Origin: JBJXHN01 sp046233135
GTDB lineage: Bacteria; Pseudomonadota; Alphaproteobacteria; Rhodospirillales; Rhodospirillaceae
Assembly (NCBI GenBank): GCA_046233135.1
Contig: JBJXHN010000001.1
Coordinates: 62,001 to 126,000 of the forward strand
DNA length: 64,000 nucleotides
Direction of reading: 5' to 3'
In this document: positions 9,165-18,275 of the stretch, piece after piece
Numbering within the stretch: the first letter of the stretch is position 1
How the letters are laid out: every line of letters starts with the position of its first letter
The notes under the pieces: model-generated
Databases searched by the model: none
Seen by the model: only the letters and a program-made list of their open reading frames with translations
Told to the model about the DNA's origin: nothing
Translations under genes and position numbers: made by a program

Positions 9165-9590
9165 ATGCCGTTCATCCACGCCACCCTGGGAAGCACCGAT
9201 CTTCCCGAGTCCACTCTGATCGAGATCCGGGACGGTCTGGCCCGGCTGATCGCAGCGCATTTGCGCAAGAAAATCGCTGTGACGTCGGTGCTGGTGGAAA
9301 CACGGGCATCCGCCGGACCCGTGTCGACCTGGGGCATCGGTATGGAGTCTCCGGCGGAGGGGCGGACTCCGGCTCACGTCACCGCCCTGATCACTGCGGG
9401 AACCAACAGCGCGGCGGAAAAGGCCGCCTTCATCGCCGCCGTGATGAACCTGCTGCGCGTCGTCCTTGGTCGGGGGGTGGACGAGACCAGCTATGTGGTG
9501 GTGCAGGAGGTCCCGGCCACCGACTGGGGATACGGCGGCCTGACACAGGCCGACAGGGCCGGTCAGAAAACTTCTGTAGACCCTGGTTAA
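9165..9590 (+). CDS. Tautomerase-family protein (4-oxalocrotonate tautomerase/MIF fold)
   Basis: 141 residues beginning Met-Pro-Phe-Ile, so removal of Met exposes the N-terminal Pro that serves as catalytic base in this superfamily. The middle shows the long-subunit form rather than the 60-residue 4-OT. The ending VVVQEVPATDWGYGGLTQADR is characteristic of tautomerase-like proteins. GGGAGA precedes the ATG by eight bases. It sits alone downstream of the divergent LysR regulator, which probably controls it. The substrate is not deducible; aromatic or keto-acid metabolism is the family theme. Confidence 0.85.
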   Translation: MPFIHATLGSTDLPESTLIEIRDGLARLIAAHLRKKIAVTSVLVETRASAGPVSTWGIGMESPAEGRTPAHVTALITAGTNSAAEKAAFIAAVMNLLRVVLGRGVDETSYVVVQEVPATDWGYGGLTQADRAGQKTSVDPG

Positions 9591-9953
9591 AGTGTTTTCT
9601 TTTCGGAACTTGGAAATGTGGTGGGGTAGACATGCTCCACCCCTTTCCGCAAAGGGAAAGTGATGAGCCGGACGAGAGTGGGACGGGGGAAAGTATATAC
9701 CAGAGAAGCGTTTATCCCTTCATTGGATAGGTGCAACCAAAAGTGCCTTGTTAACGAATATTCACAACTTAAAATATCAATTTTTATGTTCTTTTCGGAA
9801 CCGTTGGTGGTACTCTCGGGTGACAGTCAAGGCGTGCAAGGTACACCAAATAAGTGCCGGATTTGCTGTGGTGTTCGTCGCCCACTTATGGGGAGGGGCG
9901 GCGAGCATGTGGAATGACGGGCGGGCCACCAAAGAGAAACAGGGAGAGCGACA
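9591..9953. other. Long leader upstream of the cytochrome/LodA/LodB operon
   Basis: No convincing gene is seen. CCCTTT/AAAGGG at 9641-9656 can form a small hairpin. The stretch 9700-9800 is AT-rich and holds the promoter candidate listed separately. ATAAGTG and CACTTAT, about 30 bases apart near 9855 and 9890, could pair in the leader RNA. Confidence 0.35.
9748..9775 (+). promoter_or_regulatory. Candidate sigma-70 promoter for the cytochrome/LodA/LodB operon
   Basis: TTGTTA (9748-9753), a 16-base spacer, then TAAAAT (9770-9775). It is the best match in the AT-rich part of this gap and would leave a leader of about 170 bases before the ATG at 9954. The -35 element is weak. Confidence 0.35.
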
Positions 9954-11327
9954 ATGTATTGGAAGACGGTGATTCCGGGGACCGTGGGGGCGTGTGCGGC
10001 GCTTCTGGCCCTGGCGGCGCAGCCGGCAATCGCGGCGGATTCCGTGGTACCGGCCACGGACTGCCCTTTTACGGATGAGATGAAGGAAGGGATCAAGGCT
10101 GATTGGACGCCGGTCCTGCCCGACGAGGCGTTCAAGACCAACTGTGGCTTCCACCAATGGTCGTGGATGATGTTCCTTTGGCTGACCGATGATGTGGACG
10201 GCCAGTTGCGCTTTGAAACCATGCCCACCTCGCAAGAGGTGATCAACGGCGATCAGCTGGCGGTTGATGTTTCCGAAACGCTGGCGCCGCGTATGGAAAA
10301 GTCCAACAAGATGAACGTCATCGCGCCGATCCTGCTGGATGATGTTCCCGGAAATCCGCCGCTGGAAGAGATCTATCAGGCCGGATCCGCCGGGCTGCTG
10401 GTCGATCAGAAGGGACGGGCCGTCTACTACTCGATGAATGTCAGTCCCGAATTCTTTGCCTTCGCGGTCACCGATAACCACCTGGAGGTGCCGGAGAATC
10501 TGCTGAATTTCCCGGCCACCAACGACTTCCCGATGAACGCCATGGAAATCAAGGCGTCCTGGAAGATCGTTGAAGAAGGCGAAGACGTTTCCGGCCTGTA
10601 CACCCGTCAGGCCCAGGTCACCAAGCTGAAGAACAACCCGGATGGTCCGGGTGTCGTACCCGATCTGGGTAACACCGCGGAAGAAACCGTGGCCCTTGTC
10701 GGGCTGCACATCGCCGGGGTGGTGCAGGGCCATCCGGAGATGATCTGGGCGACCTTCGAATACAACCGCAACGCCCCCGTTTTCGCCCCCGATCAGGCGA
10801 TGGATGCCCCGGTAAGCCCCGATGACTATTTGTTCTACAAGGGCGGAACGCCGGCCGTCGACTGCAACATCAACAATGCGCAGACCCTGAAGGTGGTCGA
10901 TGCCGACACCCAGGTTCTGGCGCCCATCACCCAGGCCTGCCTGCAGTTCGCCTATGGCGGCGGTACGGAGACGAACAAGGCCAACATCCAGGCCCTGAAC
11001 ACCGAGGCTCCCGGCGTTGTCGAGTCCCTGGGGCTGAACCCGGTCTTCGCCAACTACCTGGAAATCGGCGCCATCTGGTTCAAAACACCCGACGCCCTGG
11101 AACCCGATGATCCGATCGATACCGATGCCCTGCTGGCCGGCTCCTTCGTCCTGAGCAACAGCACCATCGAAACCTTCACCCAGAAAATCGCCTCGGAGAA
11201 CAACTGCTTCAAGTGCCACAACACCGCAGGGCACTACGCCGCAGGGTATACACCCTTGCCCGGGAAGAACGTGAACATCAGCCGCATCCTGACCAACGCC
11301 TACTTCATCAATCAAAAGAAGAAGTAG
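9954..11327 (+). CDS. Exported monohaem c-type cytochrome-like protein of a LodA operon
   Basis: 457 residues. A signal peptide (about 1-28, ending AQPAIAA) directs it out of the cytoplasm. A single haem c attachment motif lies near the C-terminus: C418-F-K-C421-H422. The rest (about 30-400) is a large domain I cannot assign to a named family; it contains FHQWSWMMFLWLTDD near residue 67 and several cysteines. It is first of three genes, followed by a LodA-like quinoprotein and a LodB-like flavoprotein, so the likely role is to accept electrons from, or be modified alongside, the LodA-like enzyme. That role is inferred from order only. The gap to the next gene is 65 bases. Confidence 0.75.
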   Translation: MYWKTVIPGTVGACAALLALAAQPAIAADSVVPATDCPFTDEMKEGIKADWTPVLPDEAFKTNCGFHQWSWMMFLWLTDDVDGQLRFETMPTSQEVINGDQLAVDVSETLAPRMEKSNKMNVIAPILLDDVPGNPPLEEIYQAGSAGLLVDQKGRAVYYSMNVSPEFFAFAVTDNHLEVPENLLNFPATNDFPMNAMEIKASWKIVEEGEDVSGLYTRQAQVTKLKNNPDGPGVVPDLGNTAEETVALVGLHIAGVVQGHPEMIWATFEYNRNAPVFAPDQAMDAPVSPDDYLFYKGGTPAVDCNINNAQTLKVVDADTQVLAPITQACLQFAYGGGTETNKANIQALNTEAPGVVESLGLNPVFANYLEIGAIWFKTPDALEPDDPIDTDALLAGSFVLSNSTIETFTQKIASENNCFKCHNTAGHYAAGYTPLPGKNVNISRILTNAYFINQKKK

Positions 11328-11392
11328 CCGCCGGCTCCGGACGTTCGGTTTTCACGATGCTCTGATCACGACTTGAAGCAGGGAAAAAATCC

Positions 11393-13609
11393 ATGGCCGA
11401 TCCCATTCTGCGTATTTATCCCTCCATTGGCATGGCCCGGGTGGGGAACAGCGTCGACTATTATATCGCCCCGGAAACCATGGCCGGCGAGCCCCAGGCG
11501 GGCACCGCTCTGACTGGTGGCCTGCCGATCAAGCCCGGCACGCTCGACACGCCGATCACCAGCGCCGATCTGCGGGACGGCGAAGGCGGTCTGAAGCGCC
11601 AGGCGGCACGCTTCCGCATCTATGACGTGCCCGATGCCGGCCCGGAACGCTATCCCAGCGGCCAGCCCCTGACCGAAGTGGTCGTGGGCAGCACCCTGGG
11701 CGGCAAGACGGTCAAGGACATCGTCTGGACCGTCCACCTGGCCAACAAGAAGGCCGCCTGCTGGGACCTGGACGAGGCCAAGGGCCTGGCCGCCTATGCC
11801 GGAGGCAACACCCCGGCGCTGCGCAATCCGAACTATCCGACGGAGAACGCAGCGGACACGGATCCGAAGCGGCTGGCCGACCTGATCATTGACGCCGGCC
11901 CCCATTCCGTCGCCGCCAAGGGCACGGCCGGTGCGTCGTCGGCGGTCTTCCGCAAGGGGGTGACGCCGACGTTGTATACCGCCGGCCAGGGTATTCAGGC
12001 CCAGGCCGACTATCCGGTGCAGTATCCCTCCGACGCCTTCGCTGCCGAGAACCTGTATACCGCCGCCGACACCCCCCAGGACATGCCGACCCCGGACGGC
12101 GCCTTGCCCCCGGCTGGGGAAAGCATCAGCTATCTGGGCGAGATCAGCACCGATGCAGAAGGCCGGCTGCTGGTGCTGGGCGGCTTTGGCAAGGCCACCG
12201 GTTTCCGCCGCGATCCGTCCGAGGATTTCGTCCTGACTGGCGACGTCAACAACGACCATTGGTTCGACGACACCAGCGACGGCCCGGTCACCGCCACGGT
12301 GGTCTTCGACGACGATACGACACTGGCCGTGCAAAGCCCCGGCTGGGTGGTGGTCACCGACCCCAGCTACGCCCCCCAGATCCGCAACGCGGTCAGCCTG
12401 TGGGACGACATCTACCACACCTGGGTGCAGGAACCGACCCTGGCCCTGCAGCCGGAGCTGTATGCCGACGGAACTTATAATACCGCCTACACCCCCTCGT
12501 TCGAGGGCGATATCCGGCCGGTGTTCCTGGCCGCCGGCTTGCAGCAGTGGGCCACCAACCTGAACAGCGAAGGCATCGACGCCCATACCTCGCTGACCAA
12601 GGTCACGGCCGCCACGCCGCCCGATCAGGCGATGAGTGTCAAGGCCTTCATTCGCGACCCCAACAACGCCTGTCCGATAGACGACGGCATGGCCAAGGGG
12701 TGTTCCACCAACATCACCGCGCCGAAGATGCCGCTGTCGCTGGGGGATGCGGGCTATGCCATGCTGACCCTGACGCAGACCCAGTTCTTCTTCCTGAAGC
12801 AGTGGGAAGCGGGCAAGATCACCACGGATCCCGGCACGCCGCTGAACGCCGGCGAGCTGCTGGACAAGGCCACGCTGGTCAACTGTCTGGGCGGGCGCTT
12901 CAATCCCGGTATCGACCTGACCTTCATCGTCCGTGATCCCAACCTGTACCGGGACGACTGGCAGAAGGCGACGGTGGGGCCGTTCCGCATCAATGCCCAG
13001 CCGCTGGACTACGCGGCGGCCAAGCCCGGCGTGCCCTTCCTGGGCGTGGGCTATCAGCCGCTGGATGTCTCAACCAAGGTGGAGCCGGGGGATCTGTGCA
13101 AGTTCATGGCCATCCCCTGGCACACCGACTACAACAGCTGCGCCACCCACGTGCCCAGCCCCAACCCGGGGGGGCCGCTGACCGACGCCAGCGGCCAGCC
13201 GGTGAAAGAGCTGTACGACGGCCGCAATCTGACCACCTTCTGGTCCTGGCCGGCCCAACGTCCGGTGGCCACCTATACCTTCGAAGATCTGTCGGCCAAC
13301 AACGGCACGCTGCCGGCCTATCAGCGGTTCTGCGTGCGCGGCACGGGAACGCCCGTGGCCCCGCGCTCCGATACGAATCCGTTCCCGGCCATGGAGGTCG
13401 GCCGCTATCAGGACCGCATCAATATTCTGGTGGGCTGGGACAAGGTCGGCTTCATTCTTCAGGCGCCTGCCATCGACGGCTACCAGAGCGGATGGGATTC
13501 GAAGGTGGAGAGCTATTACCTGGAAACGGCCAACCGCCTGACGGGACCCAGCGATGCGGTGGACCCCTATCCGGTGACCGTCGTCGATCCCGTGCGGCTG
13601 GAAGGCTGA
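11393..13609 (+). CDS. LodA-like CTQ-dependent amino-acid oxidase/dehydrogenase family protein
   Basis: 738 residues, close to LodA (L-lysine epsilon-oxidase). The start MADPILRIYPSIGMARVGNS is the family hallmark. Family members carry a self-derived cysteine tryptophylquinone. The best cysteine candidate is C498 in NCLGGRFNPGIDL, and the best tryptophan is W576 in MAIPWHTDYNSC; W618 in WSWPAQRP is a conserved-looking alternative. There is no signal peptide, as in LodA. GGGAAAAA precedes the ATG. The LodB-like flavoprotein gene starts 10 bases downstream, matching the lodAB pair, in which LodB is needed to make the cofactor. The amino-acid substrate cannot be deduced. Confidence 0.88.
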   Translation: MADPILRIYPSIGMARVGNSVDYYIAPETMAGEPQAGTALTGGLPIKPGTLDTPITSADLRDGEGGLKRQAARFRIYDVPDAGPERYPSGQPLTEVVVGSTLGGKTVKDIVWTVHLANKKAACWDLDEAKGLAAYAGGNTPALRNPNYPTENAADTDPKRLADLIIDAGPHSVAAKGTAGASSAVFRKGVTPTLYTAGQGIQAQADYPVQYPSDAFAAENLYTAADTPQDMPTPDGALPPAGESISYLGEISTDAEGRLLVLGGFGKATGFRRDPSEDFVLTGDVNNDHWFDDTSDGPVTATVVFDDDTTLAVQSPGWVVVTDPSYAPQIRNAVSLWDDIYHTWVQEPTLALQPELYADGTYNTAYTPSFEGDIRPVFLAAGLQQWATNLNSEGIDAHTSLTKVTAATPPDQAMSVKAFIRDPNNACPIDDGMAKGCSTNITAPKMPLSLGDAGYAMLTLTQTQFFFLKQWEAGKITTDPGTPLNAGELLDKATLVNCLGGRFNPGIDLTFIVRDPNLYRDDWQKATVGPFRINAQPLDYAAAKPGVPFLGVGYQPLDVSTKVEPGDLCKFMAIPWHTDYNSCATHVPSPNPGGPLTDASGQPVKELYDGRNLTTFWSWPAQRPVATYTFEDLSANNGTLPAYQRFCVRGTGTPVAPRSDTNPFPAMEVGRYQDRINILVGWDKVGFILQAPAIDGYQSGWDSKVESYYLETANRLTGPSDAVDPYPVTVVDPVRLEG

Positions 13610-13619
13610 GGGCGCAGAG

Positions 13620-14774
13620 ATGGCAACGCATGATGTCAATGTGGTCGTTGTCGGCGGTGGACCCGCCGGCGCGGCCACGGCCCTCGCCCTCCGTCAGGCG
13701 GGCGTGGGATCGGTCCTGGTGGTGGAAGCCGGCAGCCATTCCGGCTTCCGCATCGGGGAAAGCCTGCCCCCGGACGGGCGCTTGGTGCTGGAGCGGCTGG
13801 GGGTCTTCGCCGACTTCCAGCAGCAGAACCACGACCCCTGCCAGGGCAGTTGCTCGGTCTGGGGGGATCCCCGGGTGGGCTACAACGACTTTCTGCTGAA
13901 TCCCAACGGTCACGGCTGGCATCTGGACCGGCGACGGTTCGATGCCTTTCTGCTCGCCCGGGCCGAAGCCGCCGGCGCCCGTGTCTGGCGGAACCGCCAG
14001 GTGGTGGCCTGCGAAACCCGGCGTTCGGGGGCCAAGGTCACCATTGCCGGCGGCGGAGACAAGGATCGGCGGGAGACGCTTTCCTGTCGTCTGGTGGTGG
14101 ATGCCACCGGCGCCCGCGCCCGGGTCGCCCGCTCCCTGGGCGCTCATGTGGTGCACGACGACGCCATGATCTGCCTGTCGGCGGTGGTGCCCATGGAGCC
14201 GGCAACGCCGGTCAACAGCCTGACCCGCCTGGAAGCGGTGGCCGAAGGCTGGTGGTATGCCGCGCGCCTGCCCGGGCAAAGGCTGATGCTGGCCCTGACC
14301 ACCGATGCGGGTGCATTGCGCGCATCCGGGCTGGATGATCCCGCCGCCTGGCTGGAGGCCCTGAGGCGGACCTCGCTGCTCGCCCCTCTGCGCGGGGAGT
14401 GGGAGAGCGTGGCCGCACGGCTGACCCTGCGGCGGGACCCGATCCTGTCGGGTGCGCTGGATGTGGCCAACGGCCCGTCCTGGTTCGCTGTCGGGGATGC
14501 GGCAACCACCATGGATCCGCTGTTCTCGGCGGGCATGCACAAGGCGATGTCCAACGGCGTGGCCCTGTCGGAGGTGATCGCCGGTCATCTGAAAGGGAAC
14601 CGGCGGGCGGCGGAGGCCTGGCAACCTCATCTGGATCGCAACCGGGAGGCATATCTGCGGGAACGCCAGCGCTTCTACTTCCTGGAACGCCGGTGGCCGG
14701 ATGCCCCCTTCTGGGCGGCGCGCCGGGCGGCGACGGAGCAGGCCGTGGGGCTGGATCTGGCGGCGGCGGAATAG
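13620..14774 (+). CDS. LodB-like FAD-dependent maturation protein
   Basis: 384 residues. The N-terminal dinucleotide-binding motif VVVVGGGPAGAATALALRQAG (about 8-28) and the second FAD motif VGDAATTMDPLFSAGMHKAM (about 297-316) mark a flavoprotein of the group that includes tryptophan halogenases and LodB. LodB proteins are required for quinone cofactor formation in their LodA partner, and this gene starts 10 bases after the LodA-like stop, so the pairing is strong. It has no visible export signal. A free halogenase or hydroxylase role is less likely given the context. Confidence 0.87.
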   Translation: MATHDVNVVVVGGGPAGAATALALRQAGVGSVLVVEAGSHSGFRIGESLPPDGRLVLERLGVFADFQQQNHDPCQGSCSVWGDPRVGYNDFLLNPNGHGWHLDRRRFDAFLLARAEAAGARVWRNRQVVACETRRSGAKVTIAGGGDKDRRETLSCRLVVDATGARARVARSLGAHVVHDDAMICLSAVVPMEPATPVNSLTRLEAVAEGWWYAARLPGQRLMLALTTDAGALRASGLDDPAAWLEALRRTSLLAPLRGEWESVAARLTLRRDPILSGALDVANGPSWFAVGDAATTMDPLFSAGMHKAMSNGVALSEVIAGHLKGNRRAAEAWQPHLDRNREAYLRERQRFYFLERRWPDAPFWAARRAATEQAVGLDLAAAE

Positions 14775-14954
14775 GGCCGCGCCGCCCCGGCTGCCGATGA
14801 TGCGGCGGTGACTCCCGAAGGCCGGAGCCGGACCAATGGACCGGTCTTCGGGGGGTGCCCCGCCTTTCCTTCTTCCGCGAAACCCGCTATGCCCATGGAT
14901 ACCGCCGCTGCCGAAACGGGGGCGGAGATCGGACTGTCCTGGCGGGAGCGCGCG

Positions 14955-15686
14955 ATGACTGAGTCCCATACCACGGCCGGAGGGCCGTTCTCCCAGACTG
15001 CGGCCTGCCGGCCGCTGGCGCCCCTGAGTGGCAAGGCCTATGGCGCGTTTCTGTTCGACATGGACGGAACGCTGCTGACCTCTCTGGCCGCGGCCGAACG
15101 GGTCTGGGCGCGCTGGGCGGAGAAACACGGGCTGGATGTCGCCCGCTTCCTGCCCACCATTCACGGCCAGCGGGCCATCGACACCGTGCAGCGGCAAGGC
15201 CTGACCGGCATTGATCCGGTGGCCGAGGCCCAATGGGTGCTGGATGAAGAGCTGCTGGACGTCGAAGGGGTGACGCCCATCGCCGGTGCCATGGATTTTT
15301 TGCGGACCCTTCCGGCCGACCGCTGGGCCTTGGTGACCTCGGCGCCCGCGTCCCTGGCCCGGGTGCGGCTGGAGGCGGCGGGGCTGCCGGTGCCCGCACG
15401 CATGGTGACCGCGGAAAGCGTCGAGCGAGGCAAGCCCGATCCCGCCTGTTTCAGGGCCGGGGCAGCCCTGTTCGGGCTGTCTCCCGCCGACTGCCTGGTG
15501 TTCGAAGATGCGCCGGCCGGGATCACGGCTGCGGAAGCCAGTGGGGCCGATGTGGTGGTCATCACCGCCACCCATCGCACGCCGCTGGAAACGAGGCATA
15601 TGTCGATACCATCCTATGGCCGGGTCCAAACCGATATCTTGACAGATGGTCGAGTTCGGCTGCGGGTTCCCGCTGAGACGCGGTAA
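14955..15686 (+). CDS. HAD-superfamily phosphatase (subclass IA)
   Basis: 243 residues from the ATG at 14955 (MTESHTTAGG), which has GGCGGGAG upstream; the frame is open from 14808 but that part is not family-like. HAD motifs in order: motif I FLFDMDGTLL with nucleophile D35 and D37; motif II around VTSAP; motif III lysine in GKPDPACF; motif IV VFEDAPAG. The alpha-helical cap between motifs I and II is the IA type found in small sugar-phosphate and phosphoglycolate phosphatases. It follows the LodB-like gene by 180 bases with no shared regulation evident. The substrate is unknown. Confidence 0.88.
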   Translation: MTESHTTAGGPFSQTAACRPLAPLSGKAYGAFLFDMDGTLLTSLAAAERVWARWAEKHGLDVARFLPTIHGQRAIDTVQRQGLTGIDPVAEAQWVLDEELLDVEGVTPIAGAMDFLRTLPADRWALVTSAPASLARVRLEAAGLPVPARMVTAESVERGKPDPACFRAGAALFGLSPADCLVFEDAPAGITAAEASGADVVVITATHRTPLETRHMSIPSYGRVQTDILTDGRVRLRVPAETR

Positions 15687-16136
15687 GATGGGCCTTCCAG
15701 TGGTATTAGGTTAAGCCAGTTGGACTTATGCGCAAGAAGTCTAACTCGGCGATAGTAATGCGCATTTATTTGCATATTCCCTACTTCTTTTGCGCGACTC
15801 GATGGGGCGCGTTTTCAGGGCGCGCATGAAAGTTGATGGTTCCGACTTGAGGGTTGTCAATTATTGAGAGATCATCCTCAGCGGTACTGATCTTTTTTGG
15901 CTAGGTTGTCCAATATTTATGAACAATTATGCATTGATTGCAAAAATCTCATAGAGCAATGGCTCATTGTTCTCAGCACCCGCCGGTCTCTGAAATACAC
16001 TTGCCAACCTCTCCTTTCGGAGGGGTAACGCCTGATCAAAGGGCTTGGAGAAAGGTTCGAACAAAGTATCCGGCCGTGCGGGCCAACGCATGGGGAAGGC
16101 GTGCGACGCACGTGCCGAGAGCGGGAGATAAAAGCA
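15687..16136. other. AT-rich intergenic region before the second membrane chemoreceptor
   Basis: 450 bases with no credible gene. The part 15700-15960 is much more AT-rich than its surroundings and holds several TTGTC/TTATG words, but I could not fit a -35/-10 pair with normal spacing. No strong hairpin or terminator was seen for the HAD gene. Confidence 0.4.
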
Positions 16137-18236
16137 ATGGGAACTCTGACGTTTCGGCGCTTGGCGGGCTACACCATGGGGCTGCTTGTCTTGGGCGGCG
16201 TCATGCTTGTGGCGGGATCGATCCTGATCAAGGTACGGATCGACGATGCTTCGGGAATCTGGGCAGCCTATCAGGACGATACCGATCCCAAGGCGCAGGC
16301 CCTGGAAAAGGCTGTCGCCCAGCTGGGTTATGGCGGCATGATCCACAACTTCAAAAACTACCTTCTGCGCAAGGACGAACCGCGGCTGGAACGGATCGAG
16401 CGGGCCATCGGCGCGACCGGTGCGGCGCTGGAGGCCTATCGAAATTCCCCGCTGACACAAGCGGAACGAACGGCCCTGGAGGCCGTGGAAGGGGCGCTGG
16501 AAGGTTATCGTACCGCTACGGAAAGAGCTGTCGAACTGGTGGCCACCGGGGCCGGGGCGACGGCGTTGGACAAGGCCTTGCGGTATGACGACGGGCCGGC
16601 GATCAAAGGGCTGGATGTGCTGCACGGTGCCGTCGGCGACGGCCGGAAAGAACAGGAAACGGTGACCAAGACCCAGATCCTGACTCAAATCCGGGAGGCC
16701 CTGGGCTACGGCGGCATGATCCACGGCTTCAAGAACTACGTGCTGCGCCATGACAACGGCCTGGCCGCCCGGGTGCGGGACAAGGCCGCGGAGGCGCGCG
16801 ACGGCATCCAGCGCTACCAGGCCATGGGAACGACCGAGCGGGAGGACGCGGCCCTTGCCGATATTGCTTCCGTCATCGACGCCTACGAAGGGAACCTTGA
16901 GACTGTGGCGAGCCTGATCGCGCAAGGCAGTTCGCCGGAAGCGATCGACGCCGCCGTGCGTATCGACGACAGGCCGGCGTTGCGGGCCTTCACCCGGCTG
17001 GCAGCAATCATCTCTGGGGAAACCGTCGGGGAACGGGCGGTGCTGGACGGCCACCTGGGCGAGGTCTCGGGCATGGCCGTGGGGATCATCGTTGTCGCTG
17101 CGACCGGGGCTATCGTCCTGGTGGCTTTCATCGGCTGGGTGCTGATCGGGCGGATCGTCCGACCGGTGGTGGCCATCACCGAAGCGATGAGGAGCCTGGC
17201 CGACGGGAAGCTGGACGTGACCGTTCCCTTCGCCGGCCGGAGGGATGAAGTGGGACAGATGGCCTCAGCGCTGGAAGTGTTCCGGGAAAGCCTGCTGCAC
17301 ACCCAGGCCTTGGCCATCGCCGAAGCCCGGGAGCGGGAAGAAAAGCTGGCTGAGGCCCAACGTATGGAACAGGCGATCACCGAATTCGATATCTCGATCG
17401 AAACCGTGCTCGACAGCCTGGGCGGGGCCGATGAAGCGATGCAGCGAACGGCCGAGACCATGAGCGCCGGCGTTCGCGAAACCCGCGACGAGGCCTTTGC
17501 GGTTTCACAGTCGGCAGAGTCCGCGACCAGCAACGTGCAGATGGTCGCCAGCGCGGCCGAGGAGCTGTCCGCCTCGATTTCGGAAATCGGCCGGCAGGTC
17601 ACCGAAGCCACCGCGGCCGCCAGCCAGGCGGTGACCGAAGCCGTCAACTCCGGCGAAAAGCTGCGCGCCCTGGAAGAGGCCGTGGGGCGGATCGGCGAGG
17701 CGGCGGCCCTGATCACCGATATTGCCGACAAGACCAACCTGCTGGCCCTGAACGCAACGATCGAAGCGGCGAGGGCGGGCGAGGCCGGCAAGGGCTTTGC
17801 CGTGGTCGCCGGCGAGGTGAAGACCCTGGCCCACCAGACCGGCCGGGCAACCGAGGAGATCCGCAAGCAGATCGAAGAGGTGCAGGCCGCGACCCGGGAA
17901 GCGGTGGATGCCATGGGATCCGTGGGCGCGACCATCCGCTCGGTGGACGAGATCAACGCCTCTCTGGCCTCGGCGGTGGAGGAGCAGAACGTGGCAACCC
18001 GCAACATCGCCCGCAACGTGGAAGAAGCCGCCCAGGGCACGGCTTCGGTGACCAGCTCCATCGGCAAGGTCAGCAGGGCCGCCGAAATCGGCGATGGCGC
18101 GGCCCGGGAAATCAAGCGCGCCGCCGAAGCTCTGTCGACCCAGGCCGTCGACCTGCGCAAGACAGTGATGACCTTCCTGGGTCACGTGAAGGCCAAATCC
18201 AAGGGCATGGGCGGGGCCGTTCCCGCCGGTGAGTAA
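16137..18236 (+). CDS. Membrane methyl-accepting chemotaxis protein with duplicated GGMIH sensory module
   Basis: 699 residues from the ATG at 16137 with GGGAGA upstream. Order: transmembrane helix about 9-31; periplasmic domain about 32-308 with the motif GYGGMIHxFKNYxLR at 64-78 and again at 190-204; second transmembrane helix about 311-338; HAMP; signalling helices with the conserved hairpin around ATIEAARAGEAGKGFAVVAGE. It is collinear with the receptor at 3763 through almost the whole length, with the motifs at the same residue numbers, but stops after the signalling domain and has no hemerythrin. The ligand is unknown. It ends 26 bases before the convergent ABC ATPase stop. Confidence 0.93.
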   Translation: MGTLTFRRLAGYTMGLLVLGGVMLVAGSILIKVRIDDASGIWAAYQDDTDPKAQALEKAVAQLGYGGMIHNFKNYLLRKDEPRLERIERAIGATGAALEAYRNSPLTQAERTALEAVEGALEGYRTATERAVELVATGAGATALDKALRYDDGPAIKGLDVLHGAVGDGRKEQETVTKTQILTQIREALGYGGMIHGFKNYVLRHDNGLAARVRDKAAEARDGIQRYQAMGTTEREDAALADIASVIDAYEGNLETVASLIAQGSSPEAIDAAVRIDDRPALRAFTRLAAIISGETVGERAVLDGHLGEVSGMAVGIIVVAATGAIVLVAFIGWVLIGRIVRPVVAITEAMRSLADGKLDVTVPFAGRRDEVGQMASALEVFRESLLHTQALAIAEAREREEKLAEAQRMEQAITEFDISIETVLDSLGGADEAMQRTAETMSAGVRETRDEAFAVSQSAESATSNVQMVASAAEELSASISEIGRQVTEATAAASQAVTEAVNSGEKLRALEEAVGRIGEAAALITDIADKTNLLALNATIEAARAGEAGKGFAVVAGEVKTLAHQTGRATEEIRKQIEEVQAATREAVDAMGSVGATIRSVDEINASLASAVEEQNVATRNIARNVEEAAQGTASVTSSIGKVSRAAEIGDGAAREIKRAAEALSTQAVDLRKTVMTFLGHVKAKSKGMGGAVPAGE

Positions 18237-18251
18237 CGGCAACGGTGCGGG

Positions 18252-18275
18252 GGTGGCAGGGGTTATCCCGCCACC
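18252..18275. terminator. Hairpin between convergent chemoreceptor and ABC genes
   Basis: GGTGGC-aGGG-gttat-CCC-GCCACC forms a near-continuous stem of about 9 bp in the short convergent gap. No T-run follows on either strand, so it may be a bidirectional stopper or an RNA 3' end rather than a classical terminator. It overlaps the last codons of the ABC ATPase. Confidence 0.4.

Noticed and set aside
14808..14954. N-terminal extension of the HAD phosphatase
   Set aside because: The ATG at 14955 has a strong GGCGGGAG site and gives the normal subclass IA length; the upstream peptide has no family features.
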